This document shows, piece after piece, positions 7,572 through 15,627 of a stretch of DNA of 28,261 bases (position 1 is its first letter; the number at the start of each line of letters is the position of its first letter). This DNA comes from Pseudomonadota bacterium. Its GTDB lineage: Bacteria; Pseudomonadota; Gammaproteobacteria; Steroidobacterales; Steroidobacteraceae. Location of the stretch: positions 1 to 28,261 of the forward strand of contig QGVD01000049.1 in assembly GCA_003242685.1 (NCBI GenBank). The letters are read 5' to 3'. The translations under genes and the position numbers were made by a program. Under the pieces are notes generated by a model. That model saw only the letters and a list, made by a program, of their open reading frames with translations, had not been told where the DNA came from and ran no database searches.

Positions 7572-7755
7572 GGGATGTTCTGCAGCAGGCCCAGGGCTAC
7601 GGTCCGGGCCAGCCTATCGCATCCTCGCGTACGGCGCGCTCCGGATCGCGCGGAGTGCGGATCGCGCCACACGGCGCGCAGGGCGCGAGCTGCAGCGCAG
7701 CGCTGGGGTATGCTCCGCGATCCTCGGCCGGAGCTTCACGGGGGGCGGACCGACG

Positions 7756-8358
7756 ATGATCGTACGCGTGCTGATCCTGGCGATTGCGGCCTGGGCCGGC
7801 TTCTTCGTCATGTCGATCGAGCTGCTGAGCGGACGGATCCTCGCGCCCAACTTCGGGAACAGCATCTACGTCTGGGGCGGCGTGATCACCGTGTTCATGC
7901 TCGCGCTCGCCGTCGGCTATCTGCTCGGCGGACAGCTCTCGCTGCGGCATCCGAGCCTGAGGCGCCTGGGGCTGCTGCTGATCGCCTCGGCCGTGGCGAC
8001 CGTGCCCGTGGTCGCTTTCGGTACCCCGATGCTCGACTGGATCTTCAACCGGGTGGAGGATCCCCGCTACGGCTCGCTGCTCGGCGCATCGCTCCTCTTC
8101 TTCGTGCCGACGGCGGTCGCGGGCACGATCTCGCCCTATGCCGTGCGGCTCCTCGTCACCCGGCTGCACGCGAGCGGCCGCGCGGCGGGCGCGCTGTACT
8201 TCGTGTCCACCTTCGGCAGCGCGGCGGGAACGCTCATCACCTCGTTCCATCTGGTGCTGCTCTACGAGATCGATCAGATCCTGCTCGGTCTCATGACGAC
8301 ATCCGTGATCATCGGTCTCCTGGCTACACCGTTCGGAAGGGCTGCCGTTGAGTCGTAA
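7756..8358 (+). CDS. Membrane half of a fused MFS/spermidine-synthase-type protein
   Basis: The product is 200 residues from the ATG at 7756. A G-rich stretch (7740-7749) could serve as ribosome-binding site. An upstream in-frame start at 7501 would add 85 residues without hydrophobic or conserved character and run into the divergent gene, so it is rejected. About six hydrophobic segments are visible. The N-terminal motif (SIELLSGRILAPNFGNSIYV) is the signature of the membrane part of fused MFS/spermidine-synthase proteins, as is the later YFVSTFGSAAGTL. In many bacteria this part is joined to the catalytic-fold domain in one chain; here the next gene supplies that domain, overlapping by 11 bases in another frame. 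Function unknown. Confidence 0.8.
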   Translation: MIVRVLILAIAAWAGFFVMSIELLSGRILAPNFGNSIYVWGGVITVFMLALAVGYLLGGQLSLRHPSLRRLGLLLIASAVATVPVVAFGTPMLDWIFNRVEDPRYGSLLGASLLFFVPTAVAGTISPYAVRLLVTRLHASGRAAGALYFVSTFGSAAGTLITSFHLVLLYEIDQILLGLMTTSVIIGLLATPFGRAAVES

Positions 8359-9235
8359 GAATGCATTCGCCGCGTCGCTCGTGATCGCGCTGCTCGGCTG
8401 CGGCGGCGCGCCGGTCGGCGCGTCCGTGCTGCACACGGAGCGCTCGCTCTACCGGGACATCGTCGTCTACGAGGAGGACGGCCTGCGCTGCATGCGCTTC
8501 GGCAAGCAGGTGTCGGGCAGGCAGAGCTGTCAGTCGCTGCGGGAGCCGCAGCGCCTGGTGCTCGAGTACACGCGCATGATGGCGGGCGCGCTCTACATGA
8601 ATCCCGCTCCGGCGCGTGTCCTCGTCATCGGGCTCGGCGGAGGATCGCTCCCCTCGATGCTGCAGCGGCTCTATCCCGGCATCGCGATCGACATCGTCGA
8701 GATCGATCCCGCCGTGGTGCGCGTCGCGCGCCGCTTCTTCGGCTTCACCCCCGGTCCGCGCACCCGCGTGCACACGCAGGACGGAAGGGTGTTCGTGAAG
8801 CGCATGGCGCGGCAGGGCGTGAAATACGATCTCGTGCTGCTCGACGCCTTCGATCACGAGTACATCCCCGAGCACCTGCTCACGCAGGAGTTCCTGCAGG
8901 AGCTGCGCGGCGTGCTCACCCCCGGCGGCGTGCTCGCGGCGAACACCTTCTCCGGCAGCCGTCTCTACGACCACGAGTCGGTTACCTACTACAGCGTCTT
9001 CGGCGACTTCTACGGCCTGCGCAGTGGAAACCGGGTCATCCTGACGCGCGTCGGAGGACTCCCGGCGCTCGACGAGATCGAGCGCAACGCGGCCGAGCTC
9101 GACGCGCGGCTGAAGGCCTTCGGCGTCGACAGTGAAGTGCTGCTGCCGCTCTTCCGGATCGAGCGGAGCTGGCCCGAGGGCACGCGCGTGCTGACCGATC
9201 AGTACTCGCCGTCGAACCTCCTCAACGGCCGCTGA
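8348..9235 (+). CDS. Spermidine-synthase-like protein with signal or lipoprotein anchor
   Basis: The product is 295 residues from a TTG at 8348, inside the end of the preceding gene. This start gives an N-terminal SRKNAF followed by a hydrophobic segment and a lipobox-like LLGC (Cys18), so the protein is probably exported or anchored. The Rossmann core of aminopropyltransferases/methyltransferases follows: VLVIGLGGGSLP (about 92-102), DIVEIDPAVV with acidic E118, HTQDGRVFV and LLDAFDHEYIPEH with D166 at the catalytic-acid position. A true spermidine synthase uses cytosolic decarboxylated SAM, so an extracytoplasmic form would be unlikely to make spermidine. It may be a divergent methyltransferase-fold protein working with its membrane partner. 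The start codon choice is the main uncertainty. Confidence 0.8.
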   Translation: MSRKNAFAASLVIALLGCGGAPVGASVLHTERSLYRDIVVYEEDGLRCMRFGKQVSGRQSCQSLREPQRLVLEYTRMMAGALYMNPAPARVLVIGLGGGSLPSMLQRLYPGIAIDIVEIDPAVVRVARRFFGFTPGPRTRVHTQDGRVFVKRMARQGVKYDLVLLDAFDHEYIPEHLLTQEFLQELRGVLTPGGVLAANTFSGSRLYDHESVTYYSVFGDFYGLRSGNRVILTRVGGLPALDEIERNAAELDARLKAFGVDSEVLLPLFRIERSWPEGTRVLTDQYSPSNLLNGR

Positions 9236-9254
9236 CCGCGCACGCGGAGCTTCC

Positions 9255-9283
9255 GGTGCCGCCACGGCTTCCGTGGCCGCACC
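9255..9283 (+). terminator. Near-perfect hairpin after the spermidine-synthase-like gene
   Basis: GGTGC-c-GCCACGG, a CTT loop, then CCGTGGC-c-GCACC. All pairs match except one C/C mismatch. It lies 19 bases after the stop and before the dctA promoter region, so it probably separates the two units. No T-run follows. Confidence 0.5.
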
Positions 9284-9291
9284 TGCGCCGC

Positions 9292-9330
9292 TACAGTCGC
9301 GGCATGGCTCTGCGCGACAACGTATTCTGA
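9292..9330 (+). other. Possible -10 element and 8-codon leader ORF before dctA
   Basis: TACAGT (9292-9297) is followed by CGCGGC and an ATG at 9304 that opens MALRDNVF and stops at 9330, in frame with and 12 bases before the dctA start. The element and spacing match those before the gene at 5491. It may be a leaderless leader peptide, or chance. Confidence 0.25.
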
Positions 9331-9342
9331 AGAACGCCTCGC

Positions 9343-10653
9343 ATGGCGCGATCACGGCTCTACCGTTCGCTCTACTTCCAGGTCCTCGTGGCGATCGTCG
9401 CCGGAGTGCTGCTCGGCTGGCTGCTGCCCGAGACGGGCGCCGCGATGAAGCCGCTCGGCGACGGTTTCATCCGCCTCATCAAGATGCTCATCGCGCCGAT
9501 CATCTTCTGCACCGTGGTGACGGGTATCGCCGGCATGGAGCAGATGAAGGAGGTCGGCCGCACGGGAGGATTCGCGCTCCTCTACTTCGAGGTGATGAGC
9601 ACGCTGGCGCTCATCATCGGCCTCGTGATCGTGAACGTCGTGCGGCCCGGCGCCGGCATGGACGTCGATCCCGCCACGCTCGACGCGTCCGCGATCGCGC
9701 AGTACGCACGCCCCGGTCAGATGCCGGGTGCCGTCGAGTTCATCCTCGGAGTGATCCCGGAGAGCGTCGTCGGAGCCTTCGCCCACGGCGACATCCTGCA
9801 GGTGCTGCTGTTCGCGATCCTGTTCGGCTTCGCGCTGCACGCGCTGGGCGGCAGGGGCAGCGTCGTGTACTCCGTCGTCGAAGGCGTCTCGCAGGTGATG
9901 TTCCGCATCGTCGGCTACGTGATGCGGCTCGCACCCATCGGCGCCTTCGGAGCAATGGCGTTCACGATCGGCCGCTACGGTCTCGACACGCTCGCCTCGC
10001 TCGGCAAGCTCATGGCCTGCTTCTACGCGACGTGCCTGATGTTCATCTTCGTGGTGCTGGGGATCGTCGCGCGGCTGCACGGCTTCGGCATCCTGAGCTT
10101 CATCCGCTACATCAGGGAGGAGCTGCTGATCGTGCTCGGCACGTCGTCTTCCGAGTCGGTGCTGCCGCGCATGCTCGCGAAGCTCGAGAACCTCGGTGTG
10201 AGCAAGCCGGTGGTCGGTCTCGTCATTCCGACCGGCTACTCCTTCAACCTCGACGGGACGTCGATCTACCTCACCATGGCCGCGGTGTTCATCGCACAGG
10301 CGACGAACACGCCGCTCGATCTCGGGCAGCAGCTCCTGCTGCTCCTCGTGCTCATGCTCACCTCGAAGGGCGCCGCGGGCGTCACGGGGAGCGGCTTCAT
10401 CGTGCTCGCCGCGACGCTTTCGGCCGTGGGCGACGTGCCCGTCGCGGGCCTCGCCCTGATCCTCGGAATCGATCGCTTCATGTCCGAGGCGCGGGCGCTC
10501 ACCAACCTCATCGGCAACGGCATCGCGACGGTAGTCGTCGGACGGTGGTGCGGGGCGGTGGACGTCGATCGCATGCGCCGCCAGCTCGCGAACGGATCGG
10601 TCGCGGAAGGACAGCCCGAGAAGCTCCTCGAGGAGAGGGCGATCGATGGCTGA
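9343..10653 (+). CDS. dctA: C4-dicarboxylate:cation symporter DctA
   Basis: The product is 436 residues, the usual DctA length. Signatures in order: FQVLVAIVAGVLLGWLLPE at the start, FIRLIKMLIAPIIFCTVVTGI, the serine-rich GTSSSESVLPRML re-entrant loop, the TGYSFNLDGTSIYL motif, and SKGAAGVTGSGFIVLAATL with the C-terminal GIDRFMSEARALTNLIGNG. These define the dicarboxylate/amino-acid:cation symporter family; the DctA-like spacing and MSEAR motif favour succinate, fumarate and malate over glutamate. It acts in the inner membrane. The Shine-Dalgarno is weak. Its last 8 bases overlap the following MFS gene, making a three-gene transport operon with the KgtP-like gene. Confidence 0.93.
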   Translation: MARSRLYRSLYFQVLVAIVAGVLLGWLLPETGAAMKPLGDGFIRLIKMLIAPIIFCTVVTGIAGMEQMKEVGRTGGFALLYFEVMSTLALIIGLVIVNVVRPGAGMDVDPATLDASAIAQYARPGQMPGAVEFILGVIPESVVGAFAHGDILQVLLFAILFGFALHALGGRGSVVYSVVEGVSQVMFRIVGYVMRLAPIGAFGAMAFTIGRYGLDTLASLGKLMACFYATCLMFIFVVLGIVARLHGFGILSFIRYIREELLIVLGTSSSESVLPRMLAKLENLGVSKPVVGLVIPTGYSFNLDGTSIYLTMAAVFIAQATNTPLDLGQQLLLLLVLMLTSKGAAGVTGSGFIVLAATLSAVGDVPVAGLALILGIDRFMSEARALTNLIGNGIATVVVGRWCGAVDVDRMRRQLANGSVAEGQPEKLLEERAIDG

Positions 10654-12073
10654 GCGGACGATCGAGACGGACATTCCGTCGCGGCTCGACCGTCTGGCGT
10701 GGGGTCCCTTTCACTGGCTGGTCGTAGCGGCGCTCGGCATCACCTGGACGCTCGACGGGCTCGAGGTCACGCTCGCCGGCGCCGTCGCAGGCGCGCTCGA
10801 AGCGAGCCCGACGCTGCAGATGACCTCGACGGAGGTCGGCGCCTCCGCGAGCGCGTACCTCGCGGGCGCGGTGCTCGGCGCGCTGGTCTTCGGCTGGCTC
10901 ACGGACGTGCTCGGCCGCAAGCGGCTCTTCTTCATGACGCTCGGGCTCTATCTCGCCGCGACCGGCGCCACCGCATTCGCGCAGGACTTCTGGAGCTTCG
11001 CGCTCTTCCGCTTTCTCACCGGCGCCGGCATCGGCGGCGAGTACGCCGCGATCAACTCGGCGATCCAGGAGCTCATCCCGGCGCGCTACCGCGGCCGCAC
11101 GGATCTCGCCATCAACGGCAGCTTCTGGCTCGGCGCGATACTCGGCGCCTTCGGCAGCAGCGTGCTGCTCGATCCCGAGCGCTTTCCCGCCGACCTCGGC
11201 TGGCGTCTGGCTTTCGGCATCGGCGCGGTGCTCGGGCTCGTCGTGCTCGTGTTCCGGCGCAGGCTCCCGGAGAGCCCGCGCTGGCTCATCCTGCACGGAC
11301 GCACGCGCGAGGCCGACGCGATCGTGAGCGCCATCGAGCGCAGGTCACGGCGGGCGGAACCGGCGTCACCGGTGTTCCGGCTGCGGCTGCGCGTCAGGCG
11401 ACGCGCGGTGAACCTCGTCGATCTCGGGGTGAGTCTCTTCAGGCTCTATCCGCGACGCGCGGTGCTGGGCCTCGTGCTCATGGCCTCGCAGGCGTTCTTC
11501 TACAACGCGATCTTCTTCACCTATGCGCTCGTCCTGGGTCGCTTCTTCGACGTGCCCGTGCAGGACGTCGGCCTCTACCTGCTGCCGTTCTCCATCACGA
11601 ATTTCCTGGGGCCGATCGCGCTCGGGTGGCTCTTCGATCACTGGGGCCGCCGCCCGATGATCACGCTCACGTACGCGCTGTCGGGCCTTCTGCTCGGTGT
11701 AACGGCGCTGCTCTTCCTTCAGGGTGCGCTGAGTGCCGTCTCGCTCACGGTGTCCTTCGCGGTCGTCTTTTTCTTCGCATCGGCCGCAGCGAGCTCCGCC
11801 TATCTCACGGTGAGCGAGTGCTTCCCCATCGAGGTGCGCGCGCTCGCGATCGCGGTGTTCTATGCGCTCGGAACGGGGCTCGGCGGCGTCGCGGCTCCCT
11901 GGGTGTTCGGCAGTCTCATCGGTACGGGCGATCCGGCGTCCATCGCGGGCGGCTACGCCTTCGGCGCGGTGCTCATGCTGATCGCCGCCGCGGTCGCCTG
12001 GTGGTTCGGCGTCGCGGCCGAGCGCCGCGCGCTCGAGGACGTGGCGCGCCCGCTCTCGACCGCCGGAGACTGA
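10646..12073 (+). CDS. MFS transporter (sugar/aromatic-acid porter type)
   Basis: The product is 475 residues with twelve predicted membrane segments. The ATG lies inside the end of dctA with AGGAGAGG 7 bases upstream, so translation is coupled. Helix 1 carries LGITWTLDGLEVTLAG, which resembles the acidic TM1 of aromatic-acid and related carriers. The loop 2-3 motif GWLTDVLGRKRLFF and the helix 4-5 motif FRFLTGAGIGGEYAAINSAI are typical of the sugar-porter/AAHS superfamily (PF00083-like), as is RLPESPRWL after helix 6. It is a proton-coupled importer by family. Its operon partners suggest a carboxylate or organic-acid substrate, but that is inference. Confidence 0.9.
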   Translation: MAERTIETDIPSRLDRLAWGPFHWLVVAALGITWTLDGLEVTLAGAVAGALEASPTLQMTSTEVGASASAYLAGAVLGALVFGWLTDVLGRKRLFFMTLGLYLAATGATAFAQDFWSFALFRFLTGAGIGGEYAAINSAIQELIPARYRGRTDLAINGSFWLGAILGAFGSSVLLDPERFPADLGWRLAFGIGAVLGLVVLVFRRRLPESPRWLILHGRTREADAIVSAIERRSRRAEPASPVFRLRLRVRRRAVNLVDLGVSLFRLYPRRAVLGLVLMASQAFFYNAIFFTYALVLGRFFDVPVQDVGLYLLPFSITNFLGPIALGWLFDHWGRRPMITLTYALSGLLLGVTALLFLQGALSAVSLTVSFAVVFFFASAAASSAYLTVSECFPIEVRALAIAVFYALGTGLGGVAAPWVFGSLIGTGDPASIAGGYAFGAVLMLIAAAVAWWFGVAAERRALEDVARPLSTAGD

Positions 12074-12092
12074 GGAAGGAGAAGGGCGGACG

Positions 12093-13424
12093 ATGAGCAG
12101 CGAGAGCGCGGTTCCTGCCTCGACGCACACCACGTCGGGGGTCGCTGAAAGCGCGGCCGACACGCGCCGGCGCCTGCAGGCGATCTTCGGCGGCTCGATC
12201 GGCAATCTCGTCGAGTGGTACGACTGGTACGCCTACGCGGCGTTCTCGCTGTACTTCGCATCGACGTTCTTTCCCGCCGGAGATCAGACCGCGCAGCTCC
12301 TCAACGCGGCCGCCATATTCGCGGTGGGCTTCCTCGTGCGTCCGATCGGCGGATGGCTCCTCGGCCGTTACGCCGACCGGCGCGGTCGCAAGGCGGCGCT
12401 GACGCTCTCCGTGCTCCTCATGTGCACCGGCTCGCTCATCATCGCGGTGACTCCGGGATACGCGACGATCGGAATCGCCGCGCCGGCGCTGCTGGTGTTC
12501 GCGCGGCTCCTGCAGGGCTTCAGCGTGGGCGGCGAGTACGGCACGAGCGCCACGTACCTGAGCGAGGTCGCGAGCCCCGCGCGCCGCGGGTTCTACTCGA
12601 GCTTCCAGTACGTGACGCTGATCATGGGCCAGCTCCTCGCGCTCGCCGTGCTCATCGTGCTGCAGTTCGTGCTGCTGACGCCCGAGCAGCTCGAGTCGTG
12701 GGGCTGGCGCATTCCGTTCGTGATCGGTGCGATCTGCGCGCTCGTCGCGCTGTATCTCCGCCGCAGGCTCACCGAGACGGAAGCCTTCGAGCGCGTGCGC
12801 GCGCGACGCGAGGACGACGCGGGCGGAATCCGGCTGCTGCTGCGCCACCCGCGCGAGGTGCTGATCGTCGTGGGGCTCACGATGGGCGGCACGCTCGCCT
12901 TCTACACCTACACCACGTACATGCAGAAGTTTCTCGTGAACACGGTGGGGCTCACGCGCGGCGAGTCGACACTGATCTCCGCCTCGACGCTGCTCATCTT
13001 CCTGTGCCTGCAGCCGGTGGTGGGCGCGCTGTCCGACCGAGTAGGGCGCCGGCCGGTGCTGATCTCCTTCGGCGTGCTCGGCACGGTGGCGACGGTGCCG
13101 TTGCTGACGGCGCTCTCGCGTGCCGACGACGCGCTGACCGCCTTCGGGCTCATCATGGCGGCGCTCGTGATCGTCACCGGCTACACGTCGATCAACGCCG
13201 TCGTGAAGGCCGAGCTGTTTCCCGCGCAGATCCGCGCGCTCGGCGTGGGGCTGCCCTACGCGATCACCGTCTCACTGTTCGGCGGTACGGCCGAGTACGT
13301 CGCCCTGTGGTTCAAGTCCATCGGGCACGAGAGCCTGTTCTACTGGTACGTGACCGGCTGTATCGCGTGCTCGCTGCTCGTGTACGTCTTCATGCGCGAG
13401 ACGAGCCGCACGTCGCGCATCTGA
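12093..13424 (+). CDS. MHS family MFS transporter, KgtP-like (alpha-ketoglutarate permease type)
   Basis: The product is 443 residues. GGAAGGAG lies shortly upstream of the ATG, and the gene begins 19 bases after the previous stop. The N-terminal GSIGNLVEWYDWYAY is the hallmark of the metabolite:H+ symporter branch (KgtP, ProP, ShiA), followed by FLVRPIGGWLLGRYADRRGRKAAL (loop 2-3) and RLLQGFSVGGEYGTSATYL (helix 4-5). Segment LRRRLTETEAFERV follows helix 6. The relation to KgtP is suggested by the GNLVEWYDWY/YASTFFP context and by the dicarboxylate transporter dctA in the same operon. The substrate is not proven; proline/betaine or citrate carriers share these motifs. Confidence 0.9.
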   Translation: MSSESAVPASTHTTSGVAESAADTRRRLQAIFGGSIGNLVEWYDWYAYAAFSLYFASTFFPAGDQTAQLLNAAAIFAVGFLVRPIGGWLLGRYADRRGRKAALTLSVLLMCTGSLIIAVTPGYATIGIAAPALLVFARLLQGFSVGGEYGTSATYLSEVASPARRGFYSSFQYVTLIMGQLLALAVLIVLQFVLLTPEQLESWGWRIPFVIGAICALVALYLRRRLTETEAFERVRARREDDAGGIRLLLRHPREVLIVVGLTMGGTLAFYTYTTYMQKFLVNTVGLTRGESTLISASTLLIFLCLQPVVGALSDRVGRRPVLISFGVLGTVATVPLLTALSRADDALTAFGLIMAALVIVTGYTSINAVVKAELFPAQIRALGVGLPYAITVSLFGGTAEYVALWFKSIGHESLFYWYVTGCIACSLLVYVFMRETSRTSRI

Positions 13425-13445
13425 TCGCGGCCGGAACCGGCGCGG

Positions 13446-14141
13446 CTAGCCCTTGCGGCCGAGCATCGAGCCGAGCATTCGATAGAGCTGCTCGGCGGTG
13501 CGGGCATCCAGCACGAGCTCGCCTTCCGCGGCACGCCCGCGCGGGGCCGGGCGCTCCTTCTTCTTCGTCGCGCCGGTGGCGATCTGCAGCTCCTCGTCCG
13601 TCATCAGGCGGATCTGCTCGATGAGGAGCACGAGGCACGCCTGGAACGACTTGCGCTGCTCCGCGGACAGCACCGACAGCAGCCTGTCCGCCAGCATCTC
13701 GGCCGCGTCGTGCAGCGCGCGATGCATCTGCCGGCCCGCCCGCGTGAGGCTCAGCATGACCGAGCGCTGGTCGGCGGGATTGCCGACCTTCTCGATGAGT
13801 CCCCGCGACTGCAGGCGGTTGACGAGGCGGCTCGCATAGCCCTTCTCGAGATCGATCTCCTCGCAGAGACGCTTGAACGAGACCTGGCCGAATCCACCGG
13901 TGACGCCGATGACGCGTCCCTCGAGGAGCTTGAGGCCGAAGTGCCGCCGGTAGAACGCTTCGTGAAAGCGCTCCGAGAGTCTCGCGAGCAGATGCAGCCT
14001 GAAGGTCGGCAGGGTCCTGAAGGATTTGAGCTCCCCGTCGTTCTCCTCGAGGGCGGGTTTCCTGGCTCCGGCGGAGCGCACCGCCGCGCGCTTCGTTCCG
14101 CGCACCGGGCGCCCGGTGCGGCGCTTGGATTTCGTGCTCAA
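13446..14141 (-). CDS. MarR family transcriptional regulator with basic N-terminal tail
   Basis: The product is 231 residues if the TTG at 14141 is the start. The frame stays open to an ATG at 14303, but those 54 extra residues are Arg-rich, non-conserved, and would cover the whole divergent promoter, so I prefer the TTG. No strong Shine-Dalgarno is visible for either. After a 35-residue Lys/Arg-rich tail the winged-helix domain runs about 45-170, with recognition helix around DLEKGYASRLVNRLQSRG and wing NPADQRSVMLSLTRAGRQ. The C-terminal third (GATKKKERPAPRGR and beyond) is also basic and atypical. It is divergent from the MFS gene at 14302 and probably regulates it in response to a small carboxylate or phenolic ligand (inference). 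Confidence 0.8.
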   Translation of the reverse strand: MSTKSKRRTGRPVRGTKRAAVRSAGARKPALEENDGELKSFRTLPTFRLHLLARLSERFHEAFYRRHFGLKLLEGRVIGVTGGFGQVSFKRLCEEIDLEKGYASRLVNRLQSRGLIEKVGNPADQRSVMLSLTRAGRQMHRALHDAAEMLADRLLSVLSAEQRKSFQACLVLLIEQIRLMTDEELQIATGATKKKERPAPRGRAAEGELVLDARTAEQLYRMLGSMLGRKG

Positions 14142-14301
14142 TGTCGTACGTCCGAAGGATTGCCGCCGCAAATGATCGCACCGATCGCGCCCCGAGCGGA
14201 ATCGGGCGCCGCGAGGTTGACGGCGATGCCGAACTTGTACATTGTCACGAGCCCGCCCGTCGATCTCCCCGAATGCCCTGGACGGACCCGGAAGGCCGCG
14301 C
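14142..14301. promoter_or_regulatory. Divergent control region between the marR and MFS genes
   Basis: These 160 bases hold a possible plus-strand promoter (TTGACG 14217-14222, TACATT 14238-14243, spacer a short 15) overlapping the palindrome TGTACA (14236-14241), and the ribosome-binding GGAAGG of the MFS gene (14290-14295). The TGTACA core could be part of a MarR operator, but no full dyad is visible. Confidence 0.35.
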
Positions 14302-15627
14302 ATGACGAGCCACGATCACGATGCCCTGCGGCAGCAGGCGTGGTGGAACGTCGCGGCGGGCTTTGCAGTGTGGATGCTGATCGTGGCCATGCCGGCGGCG
14401 CTCATGCCCGTCCTCTACGGACCCATCATGGACGAGACGGGCTGGAGCCGGGGAGAGGTGATGCTCTTCTCCACCTTCAAGTTCGCTGCAGGCGCGGTCG
14501 CCGCCTTCTTCCTGGGACACATCGTCGACCGCTTCGGTCTCAATCGCGTGATGTACGCGAGCATGGCGGGCACGGGCCTCGCGATCGCCTCGCTCCTCGT
14601 CATCGAGAGTCTCTGGGCGTACTGTGCGGCGGCCGCAGTGCTGGGCGCGTCGATCCTCGGCTGCATCACGTGCACGAAAGTGCTGATCTCGCGCTGGTTC
14701 GCCGCCCGGCTCGGATTCGCCGTCGGAGTCGCGCTCACTGCCGCCGGTATCGCCGGTCTGATCGTTCCGCTCGCGGCGGCCGAGCTGAGCGCAAGCATCG
14801 GCTGGCGCATGACCGCGGCGATCATGGGCTGCACGATCTTCTTCGTTCTGATGCCGTTCTACCGCTGGAAGGCACGCGAGACGCCGGCCGTCTACGGCGT
14901 CACGGCGGAGGAGTTCGACGCTCCGCGGGAACGGGCGGTCGCTGCCGCGGCGGCCGACACGTCGCAGCAACCGGAGTTCCGCGATCTGCTGCGCTCGCGC
15001 ACGTTCTGGGCCGTGGTCTTCGTGCAGACACTCATCGGTGCGATCGACCATGGCATGAACGATCACCTGCCGCTCTATCTCGATCGCGATGCGGACCTCG
15101 GGCCCAGGCTCGCGGCGGTCGGATTCTCGACGGTGATCGTCGCGGGCGCGCTGGGCAAGCTCGGTTTCGGCTGGCTGTTCGACCGCTACTCGGTGCGTGC
15201 GGTCGCGCTCTGCTGTGTCTTGATGGGAGTCGGCATCCTGCTCGGTCTCGGCGTGTCGGGGCTCTTCACGTTCGTGCTCTTCGCGCTGGTGCGCGGGGCG
15301 AGCCACGGCGGAGCGCTCGTCGACATCCCCGTGGTCGCCAAGCACGTGTTCGGCATCCGGACGCTGTCGAAGACGATCGCCATTCTCAGCGCGGCGAACT
15401 CGCTCGGCGCAGCCATCGGCGCCGGAGGGGTGGGCTTCGCACACGATGCCACGGGCAGCTACGCGTCGTCGTTCCTCGCGCTGGTCGCGCTGTCGCTCCT
15501 CGCAGCGATGCTCATCTGGCGCATCGAGCCGTGCTACTGGGTGCGTGGACGGCACGGGATCCGCGGCGCTGCCGCCGCCTTGCCTGCGGAGGCGCCTAGC
15601 GAGCGGTTTCGGCCGACTCGGCCGTGA
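14302..15627 (+). CDS. OFA/MCT-type MFS transporter
   Basis: The product is 441 residues from the ATG at 14302, supported by GGAAGG about 6 bases upstream. A TTG at 14242 would add 20 residues and is less likely. Twelve membrane segments are visible. The pattern of a long helix 1 (AGFAVWMLIVAMPAALMPVLY), the DETGWSRGEVMLFSTFKFAAG segment and LGHIVDRFGLNRVM resembles oxalate/formate antiporter and monocarboxylate transporter relatives, including a helix-6 to 7 loop (RETPAVYGVTAEEF) and a second-half GKLGFGWLFDRYS. It probably moves a monocarboxylate. The divergent MarR gene is its likely regulator. The last 32 bases overlap the opposing MFS exporter gene. Confidence 0.88.
   Translation: MTSHDHDALRQQAWWNVAAGFAVWMLIVAMPAALMPVLYGPIMDETGWSRGEVMLFSTFKFAAGAVAAFFLGHIVDRFGLNRVMYASMAGTGLAIASLLVIESLWAYCAAAAVLGASILGCITCTKVLISRWFAARLGFAVGVALTAAGIAGLIVPLAAAELSASIGWRMTAAIMGCTIFFVLMPFYRWKARETPAVYGVTAEEFDAPRERAVAAAAADTSQQPEFRDLLRSRTFWAVVFVQTLIGAIDHGMNDHLPLYLDRDADLGPRLAAVGFSTVIVAGALGKLGFGWLFDRYSVRAVALCCVLMGVGILLGLGVSGLFTFVLFALVRGASHGGALVDIPVVAKHVFGIRTLSKTIAILSAANSLGAAIGAGGVGFAHDATGSYASSFLALVALSLLAAMLIWRIEPCYWVRGRHGIRGAAAALPAEAPSERFRPTRP

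Noticed and set aside
5436..8351. 971-codon plus-strand open frame
   Set aside because: It crosses the DUF218, AGCS and spermidine-synthase-like genes, is dominated by Arg/Ala/Asp low-complexity sequence and lacks any family motif.
9352..10674. 440-codon open frame antisense to dctA
   Set aside because: It is His/Asp/Glu/Arg-rich shadow sequence; dctA motifs are complete on the plus strand.
13430..13441. GCCGGAACCGGC palindrome between the KgtP-like and marR stops
   Set aside because: Only a 2-base loop and a 5-bp stem; too weak to call as a terminator.
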